From positions 1 through 58,442 of the forward strand of contig JASHNY010000168.1 in assembly GCA_030041385.1 (NCBI GenBank): a stretch of DNA of 58,442 nt. Reading direction: 5' to 3'. The position numbers were made by a program, and so were the translations under genes. A model generated the notes under the pieces. It searched no databases, was not told where the DNA came from, and saw only the letters and a list, made by a program, of their open reading frames with translations. Source of the stretch: Alphaproteobacteria bacterium. Its GTDB lineage: Bacteria; Pseudomonadota; Alphaproteobacteria; ATCC43930; CGMCC-115725. Shown here in pieces: positions 6,790-16,278 of this stretch (position 1 is its first letter; each line of letters begins with the position of its first letter).

Positions 6790-7476
6790 ATGAAGGCCAG
6801 TGACATCATGGTATCGCCGGTCATCACGGTGAGGCCCAATGCATCGGTCAAGGACATCGCCAAGCTGTTTCTGAGGCGCGGGATCAGTGCTGTTCCCGTT
6901 GTCGACGATGCAGGCAAGCTGGTCGGGATCGTGAGCGAGGGTGATTTGATCCATCGGTCTGAGATCGGAACGGAACGACGGCGGTCCTGGTGGCTGTTGC
7001 TTGTGGCCGAAGATCAGGCTCTTGCGGCCGACTACATCAAAACGCACGGCATCAAAATCTCCGACGTGATGACCCAGGCTGTCATTACCGCGACGCCGGA
7101 TACGCCGCTGCACGAAATTGCGATGACCATGGAGAAGAATGCGATCAAGCGCGTGCCCATTGTAAGGGACGGACAACTTGTCGGAATTGTCACCCGGGCC
7201 AATCTTGTACAGGCCTTCGCCAGCAGCGGAACCAGGCTCGAGATCCCGCTGCCGGATACCACCATTCGCGACAAGCTGATGGAAAAACTGAAGATGCAAA
7301 GCTGGGCTCACACCGGCCTTCTGAATGTGACCGTGAACGACGGCATCGTCGACTTGTGGGGCTTCAGCGGCTCCGAAACCGAACGCAAAGCAGTCCGCGT
7401 AGCCGCGGAGACGACACCCGGAGTACGGGCAGTCAACGACCACATTCTCGTAAGGCATATGGAGTCCGCAGCATAA
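6790..7476 (+). CDS. CBS-pair protein with C-terminal BON domain
   Basis: A 228-residue protein with CBS 1 at about 1-60 (MKASDIMVSPVITVRPNASV; LVGIVSEGDLIHR), CBS 2 at about 88-145 (ISDVMTQAVITATPDTPL; LVGIVTRANLVQAF) and a BON domain at about 155-225 (LLNVTVNDGIVDLWGFSGS; ERKAVRVAAETTPGV). The CBS pair is expected to sense adenylates, and BON may tether it to the envelope. A GGGAGG lies 9 bases before the ATG. It follows hsp20 after 162 bp with no box of its own, so it may be read through from hsp20 or have its own promoter. It shares both domain types with its neighbours: separate BON (445-1164) and DUF2267-CBS (1997-2851) proteins. Confidence 0.88.
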   Translation: MKASDIMVSPVITVRPNASVKDIAKLFLRRGISAVPVVDDAGKLVGIVSEGDLIHRSEIGTERRRSWWLLLVAEDQALAADYIKTHGIKISDVMTQAVITATPDTPLHEIAMTMEKNAIKRVPIVRDGQLVGIVTRANLVQAFASSGTRLEIPLPDTTIRDKLMEKLKMQSWAHTGLLNVTVNDGIVDLWGFSGSETERKAVRVAAETTPGVRAVNDHILVRHMESAA

Positions 7477-7531
7477 GACGCGTTCGTCCATGCGGTTACG
7501 TTGCAGCGGCCGCGGATTGCAGGCCCGTCCG

Positions 7532-8155
7532 ATGGTCAGTGCGACCCCGTCGCCTCGAACGCAGCTGAAGCACAGCCCGCTCTATTCGGAAGAATTGGGC
7601 ATCGACTTGGCGAGCGGCACCGAGGATCAGCTTTTTCGCTGGTTTCTCGCCAGCCTGCTGTACGGAGGTCATATCGCCGAAACAATCGCACGGCGCACCT
7701 ACCAGGCCTTCTGCGACCACGAATTGACGACGCCGGGCAGCATTCTCGCGGCCGGATGGGACTTCCTGGTCAACCCGGTCATGCGCGAGGGCGGATACGT
7801 TCGCTACGACTTCAGCAAGTCGGACCAGATTCTGCGCGATTGCCAACAGCTCGTCGACGAGTATGACGGCAGCCTGTGGCGGGTGCACGAAATCGCCCAC
7901 GACGCCGCCGATCTGGAAACACGCCTGCGCGCCTTCCACGGGATCGGGCCGGTTACGGCGAATATTTTCCTGCGCGAGTTGCGGCCGTTCTGGCCGAAGG
8001 CAGACCCGCCGCCGCTGGCGGTGGTGATGGCGGCGGCGCAGGGCCTGGGCCTCGATCTGTCGCGAATCCGACGCAAGAGCCTGACCTTTGTCCGCATCGA
8101 AGCCGGCCTGATCCGATTGCGCCGCCAGTACCGGCGCCAAAGCGCGCCGCCGTAG
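7532..8155 (+). CDS. HhH-GPD-like DNA glycosylase-fold protein
   Basis: A 207-residue protein with a helix-hairpin-helix element LRAFHGIGPVTANIFLREL at about residues 135-153. An Asp follows 21 residues after the first glycine of GIG, where endonuclease III-type enzymes keep the catalytic Asp. The Lys of bifunctional glycosylase-lyases (GVGRKTA in Nth) is replaced by Val, and there is no four-cysteine iron-sulfur loop; only two Cys remain. A monofunctional base-excision enzyme or non-catalytic DNA binder is inferred. The start is uncertain: ATG 7532 has a weak GCAGG upstream; an in-frame ATG at 7490 has none. It is 55 bp after the CBS-BON gene on the same strand. Confidence 0.65.
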   Translation: MVSATPSPRTQLKHSPLYSEELGIDLASGTEDQLFRWFLASLLYGGHIAETIARRTYQAFCDHELTTPGSILAAGWDFLVNPVMREGGYVRYDFSKSDQILRDCQQLVDEYDGSLWRVHEIAHDAADLETRLRAFHGIGPVTANIFLRELRPFWPKADPPPLAVVMAAAQGLGLDLSRIRRKSLTFVRIEAGLIRLRRQYRRQSAPP

Positions 8156-8196
8156 GCGCAGGCCCGACGCTGAATCCGGTTCCTCGCGGAACGTGG

Positions 8197-8601
8197 CTAG
8201 AGCCGGCCGATCTCGTAATCTTCGATCGAATAGCCGAGCTGCGACAATCCTTCCTCGATGTAATCCGCGAGCAATGGCGTACCGATCAGGTAATCGGTTT
8301 CCTTTTCGTCGTGCACCTGGCGGGCTTCCCGGAGTGCGTCGCGCCACTCCTCCTTGCTGTAATCGCCGCGGCCAAGCCAAGTGAGCGCCAGGAGCTCGAT
8401 GCGCTCCAGTTCGCTGAGACCGTCAATGGCGTCTGCCAGCTCCTGATATGTCACGTTTTCCGGGCTTTCCTGCAGCACATCGCGATCGGCATCATCGGAC
8501 GGATTGGAGCCGGACTCCTCGTCGACCGGCGGCACTTCCGCGTCGTATTCGCGCGCCTTGACGATGATGTAGGCCAGCTTTTCGAGCGGGATGGCGAGCA
8601 T
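8197..8601 (-). CDS. DUF3775 family protein, copy 2
   Basis: A 134-residue near-twin (87% identical) of the protein at 1502-1906, opening MLAIPLEKLAYIIVKAREYD. Differences cluster in the acidic linker (DVLQESPENVTYQEL here against DVLEEGSENPTYQEL), and both ends are unchanged, which suggests both copies are under selection. It lies 66 bp downstream of the membrane-protein gene on the same strand, probably in one transcript from the box at 9196-9209. The function is unknown. Confidence 0.85.
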   Translation of the reverse strand: MLAIPLEKLAYIIVKAREYDAEVPPVDEESGSNPSDDADRDVLQESPENVTYQELADAIDGLSELERIELLALTWLGRGDYSKEEWRDALREARQVHDEKETDYLIGTPLLADYIEEGLSQLGYSIEDYEIGRL

Positions 8602-8694
8602 GGAAGTCTCCAGAAATTTTGGATGGACGGGCGAAGCCGGCCGGCCGCGGCCAGCCGCCCCGCGTCGTCACGCTTTGCGGTGCGGCGGGTTGAG
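8197..8694 (-). repeat. Inverted duplication, copy B (mate 1414-1906)
   Basis: This copy includes the DUF3775 gene, its leader, and the last few codons of the upstream membrane-protein gene. Because that gene is whole here and only its tail is found in copy A, copy B is more likely the ancestral arrangement. The two copies flank the hsp20/CBS/glucoamylase block and could invert it by recombination. Confidence 0.85.
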
Positions 8695-9105
8695 CAGCCA
8701 ATAGCTGAGCGCAAACAGGGCGGCGGCGAGGATCAAGGCAATGATCCCGACCCGCGCCGCCAATGCCGAGACAAAGTGAGCGACCGAGCCGAATGCCCGG
8801 TCGAGGTCTTCTGCGTAGTGGGATTGGCTCATCCACAGGTCGTTTTGGACGCGAGCGCCGACGGCAACGGCGGTGCTCAACAAGCCGTTGATGAAGCAGC
8901 CGACGCCCCAGGCCGAGCGCGGCGGGCTCCCGCGCCGCATCAGCCACGCCGCGAGAAGAGCGGCGCCAAGCGCGGTCGCCGCCAGTATCGCGATCGCCGA
9001 AGCAAGGTCCCCCGGCATCAGCAGCAGCAGCAAAAGGACGAACGCGGCGCCGCCTGTCACGCTTGCGGCCCAGACGCGGCTTCGTGCGGTTCCCGACTGT
9101 GACAA
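8668..9105 (-). CDS. Small integral membrane protein
   Basis: A protein of about 145 residues with hydrophobic segments near residues 10-29 (GGAAFVLLLLLLM), 32-54 (LASAIAILAATALGAALLAA), a weaker one at 66-86, and 118-137 (VGIIALILAAALFALSYWLL). A charged stretch lies between the last two (QSHYAEDLDRAF). The frame is open back to 9351, but the N-terminal part overlaps the FNR-type box. TTG 9105 has AAGAGG 7 bases before it and GTG 9111 is the alternative. No family is recognised. It precedes DUF3775 copy 2 and probably forms an operon with it. Confidence 0.65.
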   Translation of the reverse strand: MSQSGTARSRVWAASVTGGAAFVLLLLLLMPGDLASAIAILAATALGAALLAAWLMRRGSPPRSAWGVGCFINGLLSTAVAVGARVQNDLWMSQSHYAEDLDRAFGSVAHFVSALAARVGIIALILAAALFALSYWLLNPPHRKA

Positions 9106-9195
9106 CGGCACGCCTCTTAATGGCAGTGGAATGGCCCTCCGGTGATCGGGCCGTCTTCCGTTCGGGAATTGATGCCTTGCAGAAGGCGGGCTGCC

Positions 9196-9209
9196 TTGAT
9201 CCACGTCAA
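9196..9209. promoter_or_regulatory. FNR/FixK-type box (one mismatch)
   Basis: TTGATCCACGTCAA, about 95 bp upstream of the membrane-protein start (minus). A weaker relative, TCGAGCCAGGTCAA, lies at 9263-9276. Either could also influence rpoH on the plus strand. Confidence 0.6.
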
Positions 9210-9328
9210 TCCGAGCGTGGTTTGGCTCGGCCGGCCGGCAAGGCGCCTCGTCAGCCAGCGGATCGAGCCAGGTCAAGACGGCCTCGCCGCGGCGTGCCGA
9301 AAATACCGGCGTAGAGCGGTCAGGGACC

Positions 9329-9357
9329 TTGAAAGTTCCTATTACGTTCACTATATC
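9329..9357 (+). promoter_or_regulatory. Predicted housekeeping promoter of rpoH
   Basis: TTGAAA at 9329-9334 and CTATAT at 9351-9356 are separated by 16 bp. TTGAC/CTATAT is the form reported for rhizobial sigma-70 promoters. It lies 112 bp before the rpoH ATG in a locally AT-richer stretch. Confidence 0.45.
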
Positions 9358-9468
9358 TGCGGCAACGCCCAGCGCTCAAATCCCAGCCCGCCGTTGCTCT
9401 CTCCGTTTCCGGAGCCTTGAGACGCGCGGCGCTTGCGAACGCGCGGTGCATTACTGAAGCAAGATGAG

Positions 9469-10353
9469 ATGACAGTGACGATCGAAAACAGATGGGACTC
9501 CCTTGCCCTTTTTATTGCCGAGGCAAAACGGTTTCCGATGCTCACGGCGGAACGCGAGCAGGCGCTTGCCCGGGCATGGCGGAATCATGCCGACAACGCC
9601 GCGCTGCGCGACCTCGTCGGGAGCCATTTGCGCTTGGTGATCAAGATCGCGCGGGGCTTCGCCGGCTACAGCTTGCCGATTGCTGACTTGGTGGCAGAAG
9701 GCAATGTCGGGCTGATGCAGGCCGCGGAGAAGTTTGATCCCGACCGCGGCTTCCGCTTCGCGACCTACGCGATGTGGTGGATCCGCGCGGCAATCCAGGA
9801 ATACGTCCTGCACTCCAATGCGATCGTCAAGATGGGCACAACAGGTGCGCAGAAGAAATTGTTTTTCAATCTGCGCCAGATGAAGGCTCGATTGGGCGAG
9901 AACGATTTCGGCGAACTGTCGGCGGACGCGGTTCAAACGATCGCGACGGAGCTTGATGTCCCCGCCAATGACGTTGTTGAGATGAACCGGCGGATGAGCG
10001 GTGCTGATCTTTCGCTGAACGTGACAATATCAGAAGACGGCGAAACCGAGTGGCTTGATCGCCTTGCTGATGACGGCCCCACCCCGGACGAGCTGCTTGC
10101 AGAAGCCGATGAACGGTCACAGCGCCATAAGCTGCTGGGAGACGCTCTGGTGCGTCTCGACGCCCGAGAGCGTGAGATCGTGCGCGAACGGCATCTGCGC
10201 GATGAGCCGCTGACCCTCGAAGAATTGAGCAAGCGCTTTCATGTCTCGCGCGAGCGAATTCGGCAGCTCGAAGTGCGCGCCGTCGAAAAGCTTAAAAAGT
10301 CGATGCTTGGGGGCATCGCGCCGCCCAATGAGACGACGGCGCTTGCCGCCTAG
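9469..10353 (+). CDS. rpoH: RNA polymerase sigma-32 factor RpoH
   Basis: A 294-residue heat-shock sigma factor. Region 2 contains DLVAEGNVGLMQAAEKFDP and FRFATYAMWWIRAAIQEYVL (2.3/2.4). It is followed by the diagnostic RpoH box QKKLFFNLR, absent from RpoD. Region 4.2 is the helix-turn-helix LTLEELSKRFHVSRERIRQL. ATG 9469 is preferred over a TTG 36 bases earlier because the protein then starts MTVTIENRWDSLALFI, like its relatives. It directs transcription of chaperone and protease genes. Alphaproteobacteria often carry several RpoH paralogues, and its place among stress genes suggests a specialised copy, which is inference. Confidence 0.93.
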   Translation: MTVTIENRWDSLALFIAEAKRFPMLTAEREQALARAWRNHADNAALRDLVGSHLRLVIKIARGFAGYSLPIADLVAEGNVGLMQAAEKFDPDRGFRFATYAMWWIRAAIQEYVLHSNAIVKMGTTGAQKKLFFNLRQMKARLGENDFGELSADAVQTIATELDVPANDVVEMNRRMSGADLSLNVTISEDGETEWLDRLADDGPTPDELLAEADERSQRHKLLGDALVRLDAREREIVRERHLRDEPLTLEELSKRFHVSRERIRQLEVRAVEKLKKSMLGGIAPPNETTALAA

Positions 10354-10469
10354 CTGAACGGATCCGCGCAACGCCGCTTCACAGCCAGAACGGCGAGTGT
10401 GACCCGGGCAGTGGGAGGCGACGTGCTGAAAAGATCGGATGGTGTGCATTCGGTCGCCGCGGCAGCGTA

Positions 10470-10483
10470 TTGATCCAGGTCAA
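10470..10483. promoter_or_regulatory. FNR/FixK-type box (exact) with matched -10
   Basis: TTGATCCAGGTCAA is followed by GATATT (10504-10509), whose centre lies 30 bp from the box centre. This is ideal for an activator at -41.5, and it predicts transcription of hpf and asdA from about 10518. Confidence 0.75.
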
Positions 10484-10597
10484 GGGCACCGCGCTTCTTA
10501 CGCGATATTCCCTTTCCGCAGCGATGACGCCAGACCGCCGATGCAAACCGCCGGAAGCGAGAGCGCGCGCTGATGCCGGGCCCCGAGGAGAAATGCC

Positions 10598-11188
10598 ATG
10601 CAAGTACCGTTGCACATCACGTTTCGCCACATGGACCCGTCACCTCCGCTGGAGGCGCAGATTCGTCGGCGCGCGGCCGAGCTGGAGCAGTTCTTCGACC
10701 GGATAACCGCCTGCCGCGTCACCCTGGAGTCACGGCACCGGCATGGCCGGCAGGGCAACCTGTTTGAGGTTCGCATCGATCTGGTGGTACCGGGCCGGGA
10801 GATCGTGGTCGGCCGCGACAGCGGTTTCAACCATGCGCATGAGGATGCACACGTGGCTGTGCGCGACGCTTTCGACGCGCTGCGTCGGCGACTTGAAGAC
10901 CATGTCCGCGACAGCCGGGGTCACGTGAAGCTGCACGCGGTGCCCGATCACGGGCGCATCGCGCGGCTGCTGCCGGACCGCGATGGCGGATTTATCGTCA
11001 GTTCCGACGGCCATGAGATCTATTTTCACCGCAACAGCGTTGTCGGCGGCACCTACGATGCGCTCGAGGTCGGTGCCGAGGTGCGGTTTGTCGCTCGCGA
11101 AGGCGAAAGTGACCAAGGGCCGCAGGCAAGTACGGTAACGCCGCTCGGCAAGCACCATTTGCCGCCAGACGAGACGACCCGGAGATAG
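10598..11188 (+). CDS. Ribosome hibernation factor (HPF/RaiA) fused to a cold-shock-like domain
   Basis: A 196-residue protein. Residues 1-105 are HPF/RaiA-like (MQVPLHITFRHMDPSPPLEA, helix ELEQFFDRI, AVRDAFDALRRRLEDH). This fold sits in the 30S decoding region and silences ribosomes. Residues about 115-180 resemble a CspA-type OB fold (GRIARLLPD, GGFIVSSDG, EIYFHRNSVV, GAEVRFVAREG, GPQAS). GAGGAG lies 7 bases before ATG 10598. A matched FNR-box promoter (10470-10509) is upstream and asdA follows after 26 bp. A role in ribosome storage during oxygen or energy limitation follows from the family; the part played by the nucleic-acid-binding tail is unknown. Confidence 0.88.
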   Translation: MQVPLHITFRHMDPSPPLEAQIRRRAAELEQFFDRITACRVTLESRHRHGRQGNLFEVRIDLVVPGREIVVGRDSGFNHAHEDAHVAVRDAFDALRRRLEDHVRDSRGHVKLHAVPDHGRIARLLPDRDGGFIVSSDGHEIYFHRNSVVGGTYDALEVGAEVRFVAREGESDQGPQASTVTPLGKHHLPPDETTRR

Positions 11189-11214
11189 CGTTCAGTCGAG
11201 GGATCAAACCGAAC

Positions 11215-12852
11215 ATGTCGACGGTCAGCTCCGTCCGGCAGGTGTCCGTGGACCGCAGCGAGCTCGATAAACTTGGCCGGCTGAGCCCTTTCGAGCTGAA
11301 AAACCGCCTGATCGAGCTCGCTGCGAGCCACGGCGAGCGCATGATGCTCAACGCCGGGCGCGGCAATCCAAACTTTTTTGCGACGGTTCCCCGTCACGCT
11401 TTTGTCGAACTCAGCCGCTTTGCGTTGCAAGAAGCCGAGCGATGCGATGACGCATTGCCAGCCGGGGTCGCGCCGATACCGCCGGCCGACGGCATCGCGG
11501 TGCGCTTCAGAACATTTTTGCAGGCGAGACCCACAGAACCCGCCATCTCGTTCCTCGCGGCCGGGCTAGCCTATGCCTGTAGGGCCTTTGGATTTGATGC
11601 CGACGAGTTTGTGCACGAGCTGTCGCTGGGTGTGCTCGGCTGTAACTATCCTGAACCTGTGCGAATCCTCAGACACGCCGGAACGATCGTCGCACGCTAC
11701 CTGCGTCAAGAAATGGGTGGGCCGACACCGGAGCTCGCTATCGATTTATGTGCCGTGGAAGGCGCCACGGCCGGGATTACCTATCTGTTCAATTCGCTGC
11801 GGGCGAACGGGGTGTTAGCGCCCGGCGATATGGTTGCTGTCGCGACCCCGATCTTCAGTCCGTATCTGGAAATTCCGCTGCTGAACGACTACCGCCTGAC
11901 ACCAATGACCATCGCTGCCGATCCTGAAGCCGGTTGGCAATACCCCGAGAGCGAACTGGTCAAACTGACTGATCCGAAGGTCAGAGCATTGCTGCTGGTC
12001 AATCCGGGAAACCCGACATCGGTGAAGATTGACCGCGCGGTGCTCTCCCGAATGGCGGAAATCATCCATACCCGGCGCCCGGATCTGATTGTTCTGTCCG
12101 ACGACGTGTATGCGACCCTCGCCGACGATTTCACGTCGCTGTTCGCGCTATGCCCGCGCAACACGGTCTTGATCTATTCATTCTCTAAGTACTTCGGCGC
12201 GACCGGTTGGCGCCTGGGCGCGGTCGCCATGGCGCACGACAATGTTATCGATGCGATGATCCGCTCGCGATCGCCGGACCGCCAACATGAGGTGGAAACG
12301 CGTTATGCATCGCTGGTTCCTGAACCGTCGCGTTTGAAGTTCATCGACCGGCTGATCGCCGATAGCCGGGCGGTAGCGCTCAATCACACCGCCGGCTTAT
12401 CGACGCCGCAGCAAGTACAGATGGCCCTGTTTGCCCTCTTCGGGCTGTTGGACGGCGAGCAGCACTATAAAAATGGCGTCAAGCGGCTGATTCGTGGCCG
12501 CTACCGCGCGCTGTATTCGGCCCTCGGGGTCGACGTGGCGGCAGACCCCAACAGCGTCTGCTATTATGCGCTGCTCGATCTTGAACGCCTCGGCAGCGAG
12601 CGCTATGGCCGGGGCTTTGTCGATTGGCTTCTTGCCCACAAGAACCCGCTCGAAATCCTCCTCCGCCTGGCTGATGAGGCCGGCGTCGTGCTATTGCCGG
12701 GCAAAGGCTTTGGCATGTCGCATCCATCGGCACGGGTATCGCTCGCCAACTTGGATGAAGGCGACTATGCGCGCATCGGCGGTATCCTCCGCACGATGAT
12801 CGAGGAATATGCGGTCGAGTATCGACGACAGGGGGCGCGCGATTGCCCCTAA
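11215..12852 (+). CDS. asdA: Aspartate 4-decarboxylase (aminotransferase fold)
   Basis: A 545-residue PLP enzyme of the bifunctional aspartate aminotransferase / L-aspartate beta-decarboxylase family (EC 4.1.1.12): L-Asp to L-Ala plus CO2. Markers are MLNAGRGNPNFFATVPR near the N-terminus, LLLVNPGNPTSVK, and SFSKYFGATGWRLG with the PLP Lys at 325. The length matches the 530-550 of AsdA and is well above ordinary aminotransferases (about 400). It follows hpf by 26 bp and so should share the FNR-box promoter. Beta-decarboxylation consumes a proton and yields alanine, a common product of oxygen-limited cells; that physiological link is inference. It converges on the acp gene with 27 bp between. 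Confidence 0.85.
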   Translation: MSTVSSVRQVSVDRSELDKLGRLSPFELKNRLIELAASHGERMMLNAGRGNPNFFATVPRHAFVELSRFALQEAERCDDALPAGVAPIPPADGIAVRFRTFLQARPTEPAISFLAAGLAYACRAFGFDADEFVHELSLGVLGCNYPEPVRILRHAGTIVARYLRQEMGGPTPELAIDLCAVEGATAGITYLFNSLRANGVLAPGDMVAVATPIFSPYLEIPLLNDYRLTPMTIAADPEAGWQYPESELVKLTDPKVRALLLVNPGNPTSVKIDRAVLSRMAEIIHTRRPDLIVLSDDVYATLADDFTSLFALCPRNTVLIYSFSKYFGATGWRLGAVAMAHDNVIDAMIRSRSPDRQHEVETRYASLVPEPSRLKFIDRLIADSRAVALNHTAGLSTPQQVQMALFALFGLLDGEQHYKNGVKRLIRGRYRALYSALGVDVAADPNSVCYYALLDLERLGSERYGRGFVDWLLAHKNPLEILLRLADEAGVVLLPGKGFGMSHPSARVSLANLDEGDYARIGGILRTMIEEYAVEYRRQGARDCP

Positions 12853-12879
12853 TCGACATCGCCATTTCCGCTTCGGGGA

Positions 12880-13125
12880 CTATCGTTGCTGGCCAGTGAA
12901 ATAAGCGCTGACGCCATTCAGCGTTCGGAACTTCGGATAGTCACTTTCGGGGATGTCGATGCCGCTGCGCTCATGCAGCGCGATGACGAAGTTCATGAAA
13001 TCCATCGAATCGAGGTCGAGCGCTTCGCGCAAGTCTTCGTCACCCCTTAGCGCAGCAAAATCGGCTTCCGGCGCGAGCGAAGTCAGGATCTCGATGATGG
13101 TCTGCTTATCGATCGGTTCGCTCAT
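12880..13125 (-). CDS. Acyl carrier protein-like protein
   Basis: An 81-residue ACP fold with the phosphopantetheine attachment motif LDLDSMDFMNFV (Ser 40). The usual helix II and III pattern follows (IALHERSGIDIPESDYPKF). Its start overlaps the end of the E2 gene by 4 bp, making it the last gene of acsA-pdhA-pdhB-pdhC-acp. An ACP encoded in a pyruvate dehydrogenase operon is unusual. It could be loaded by the AMP ligase at 19988-22792, or could carry a different acyl group; both are inference. Confidence 0.85.
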   Translation of the reverse strand: MSEPIDKQTIIEILTSLAPEADFAALRGDEDLREALDLDSMDFMNFVIALHERSGIDIPESDYPKFRTLNGVSAYFTGQQR

Positions 13126-14305
13126 AACTGCTCGGGCTCCTGCAACAACCGCTCGATCGCGTTCAACAGCAGCCCGCCGATGTGACCATCGCTCGCGCGA
13201 TGATCGGCAGCGAGGCTGACAGTCACGAGCGGACGGGGCTCAACACGGCTGTCGATGACCCATGGCCGAGTGACAATGGCCCCGAAGCCGATCAATGCCA
13301 CCTGGGGTGGATAGATGATTCCCATTACCGTCTCGGCGCCCCGCTCGCCAAGACTGGTGACCGTGGCGGTTGGAGAGGCGAGTTCCGAACTGCGCAGCCC
13401 GCCGGTTCGCGCGCGCTGGACGAGATCGCGCATGGCGGCCATCAATTCCGGTAACGGACGTTTGTCGGCATCCAGTATCGCGGGGGCAACCAAACCGCCG
13501 CCGCGCAGCGAAATCGCCCAGCCCATGTGAATCCCATCGCCTGGGCGAAACGCGCCGTCAACGTAGGTGCCATTGAGCTGAGGCACCTCGCGCAACCCCA
13601 GCGCCGCCGCTTTTAACAGCAAGACGGCGGGAAGCAGCCGGTTCGGCACGGGCTGCGCCGCATTAAAGGCTTCCAGCCAGGCGAGCGCCGGGCCGAGCTC
13701 GATTGTGTGGGCGAGATAGTAATGCGGAATCTCGCGCTTCGATCGGCCCATCGCGGCGGCGATCGCCTTGCGCATCTCGGAAACGTCAAATCCCTTGCGC
13801 CGCGGCGGGGCCATCGCGGGCGGCGGCGCGGCGGAAGGCGCAGCGGCGGCCTCGACATCCGCGACAGTGACTGCACCGTCGATACCTGTGCCCGGCAGCT
13901 TTGCCGCGTCGATCCCGAGCTCGGCAGCCCGCCGGCGCGCCGCCGGCGAAATCCTCACCCCTTGAGCGGCACGAACCGGCATCGCCGGCGGGAACCCAAC
14001 CGGTTGCGGCACTGCGATCGGAGGAGGAGGCGGTGCGGGCACGAACGGCGGTAGCGGCTGCGCAGGTGCTTCACCTGTCCCGTCGATACGGGCAATCAGG
14101 CTGCCGACGGGAACCTTGGTCCCGACCGGGATCACCAGTTCCGAGACGATCCCCTCGCTGAAAATCTCGACTTCGATCGCGCCCTTTTGGGTTTCGACAA
14201 CGGCGACGACATCGCCGCGCTTTACGCGATCGCCCGGTTTGATCAGCCACTCGACCAGCGTGCCCGCTTCCATGTCGGCGCCGAGCGCCGGCATCAGGAA
14301 GTCGC

Positions 14306-14309
<4 letters not shown>
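13122..14309 (-). CDS. pdhC: 2-oxo acid dehydrogenase E2 (dihydrolipoamide acyltransferase)
   Basis: A 395-residue protein. The lipoyl domain is at 1-78, with the lipoyl Lys 42 in [11 protein letters not shown] Pro/Ala-rich linker follows, then a peripheral-subunit-binding domain near 118-155 ([20 protein letters not shown]) and a catalytic core to the end, with DHRASDG carrying the active-site His. It forms the acyltransferase core of a pyruvate (or acetoin) dehydrogenase, passing the acyl group from lipoyl to CoA. It overlaps pdhB upstream and acp downstream by 4 bp each. No E3 gene is adjacent, so it would borrow an E3 from elsewhere. Substrate choice between pyruvate and acetoin cannot be fixed from sequence alone. 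Confidence 0.85.
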
Positions 14310-15291
<982 letters not shown>

Positions 15292-15295
<4 letters not shown>

Positions 15296-16278
15296 GCCGG
15301 CACCGCTTCCATTGTCACAAACCGCTCCAGCTCTTCCACCGGTTCGAGCGTGCCCGCCTCGGCAAAATCGACCGCCCGGTCGATTTCCGCATCCGCCTCG
15401 GTCTCGATCCGGTGAACCTCCACCGCGTCAATCAGCCCGTTCTGCACGAGCCAGCTCTGAAAGCGGGCGATGGGCCCCTTCCGACGCCAGGTCTCGACCT
15501 CATCCCTTGTGCGATAAAGCTGCGCATCGAACATCGAATGGGCGCGGAAGCGATAGGTGCGGCATTCGAGGAACTGCGGTCCGCCGCCCGCGCGGATCTG
15601 CTCGACCGCGCTGCGCGCCGCATTTTCCACCGCAACGACATCCATGCCATCGACACCCGTGCCGGTCATCCGGTAGCCGGCAGCCTTGCGCGCAAGCCCC
15701 GGCTCGGCCTCCGCGCGCTCCAATGCCATGCCCATCGCGTAGAGATTGTTCTCGCAAACGAACAGCACCGGCAGATGCCACAGCGAGGCGAGGTTCATGC
15801 TCTCGTGGAATTCGCCTTCATCGACCGCCCCATCGCCAAAGAAGCAGGCGGTGACGGCGTTGCGGCCCTGCATCTTGTCGCCGAGGGCAACACCCACTGC
15901 CAACGGCAGGCCGCCGCCGACAATGGCGTTGCCGCCATAGAACCGGGTCTTGCGGTCGAAGATGTGCATCGAGCCGCCGCGGCCACGGCAGCACCCCTCC
16001 TGTTTGCCGAGCATTTCGGCCATCAGCACGTCCATGCCGATGCCCCGGGCGATGGCCTGACCATGTTCGCGGTAGGTGGCGACCACGGCATCGTCCGCCG
16101 CCAGAGCCTCCATCACGCCGACCGATACCGCTTCTTCCCCATCGTAAAGGTGCAGGAAGCCGAGGATCTTCTGCGCCTGGTACAGCTCGACGCATTTCGA
16201 TTCGAAATGCCGGATGCGGATCATCTGGCGCAGCAGATGGCGCACATGGTCATGGCCAAGGTGCACCCGGGCCGTCAT
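15292..16278 (-). CDS. pdhA: Pyruvate/acetoin dehydrogenase E1 alpha subunit
   Basis: A 328-residue ThDP-binding E1 alpha. It contains [51 protein letters not shown], and the ThDP/Mg motif [17 protein letters not shown] ending in CENN. It pairs with the E1 beta encoded directly downstream. The ATG overlaps the acsA stop (ATGA). Expression from the acsA promoter with its FNR-type box implies a condition-specific 2-oxo acid dehydrogenase rather than the housekeeping complex. An AcoA (acetoin) identity is the main alternative. Confidence 0.87.
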
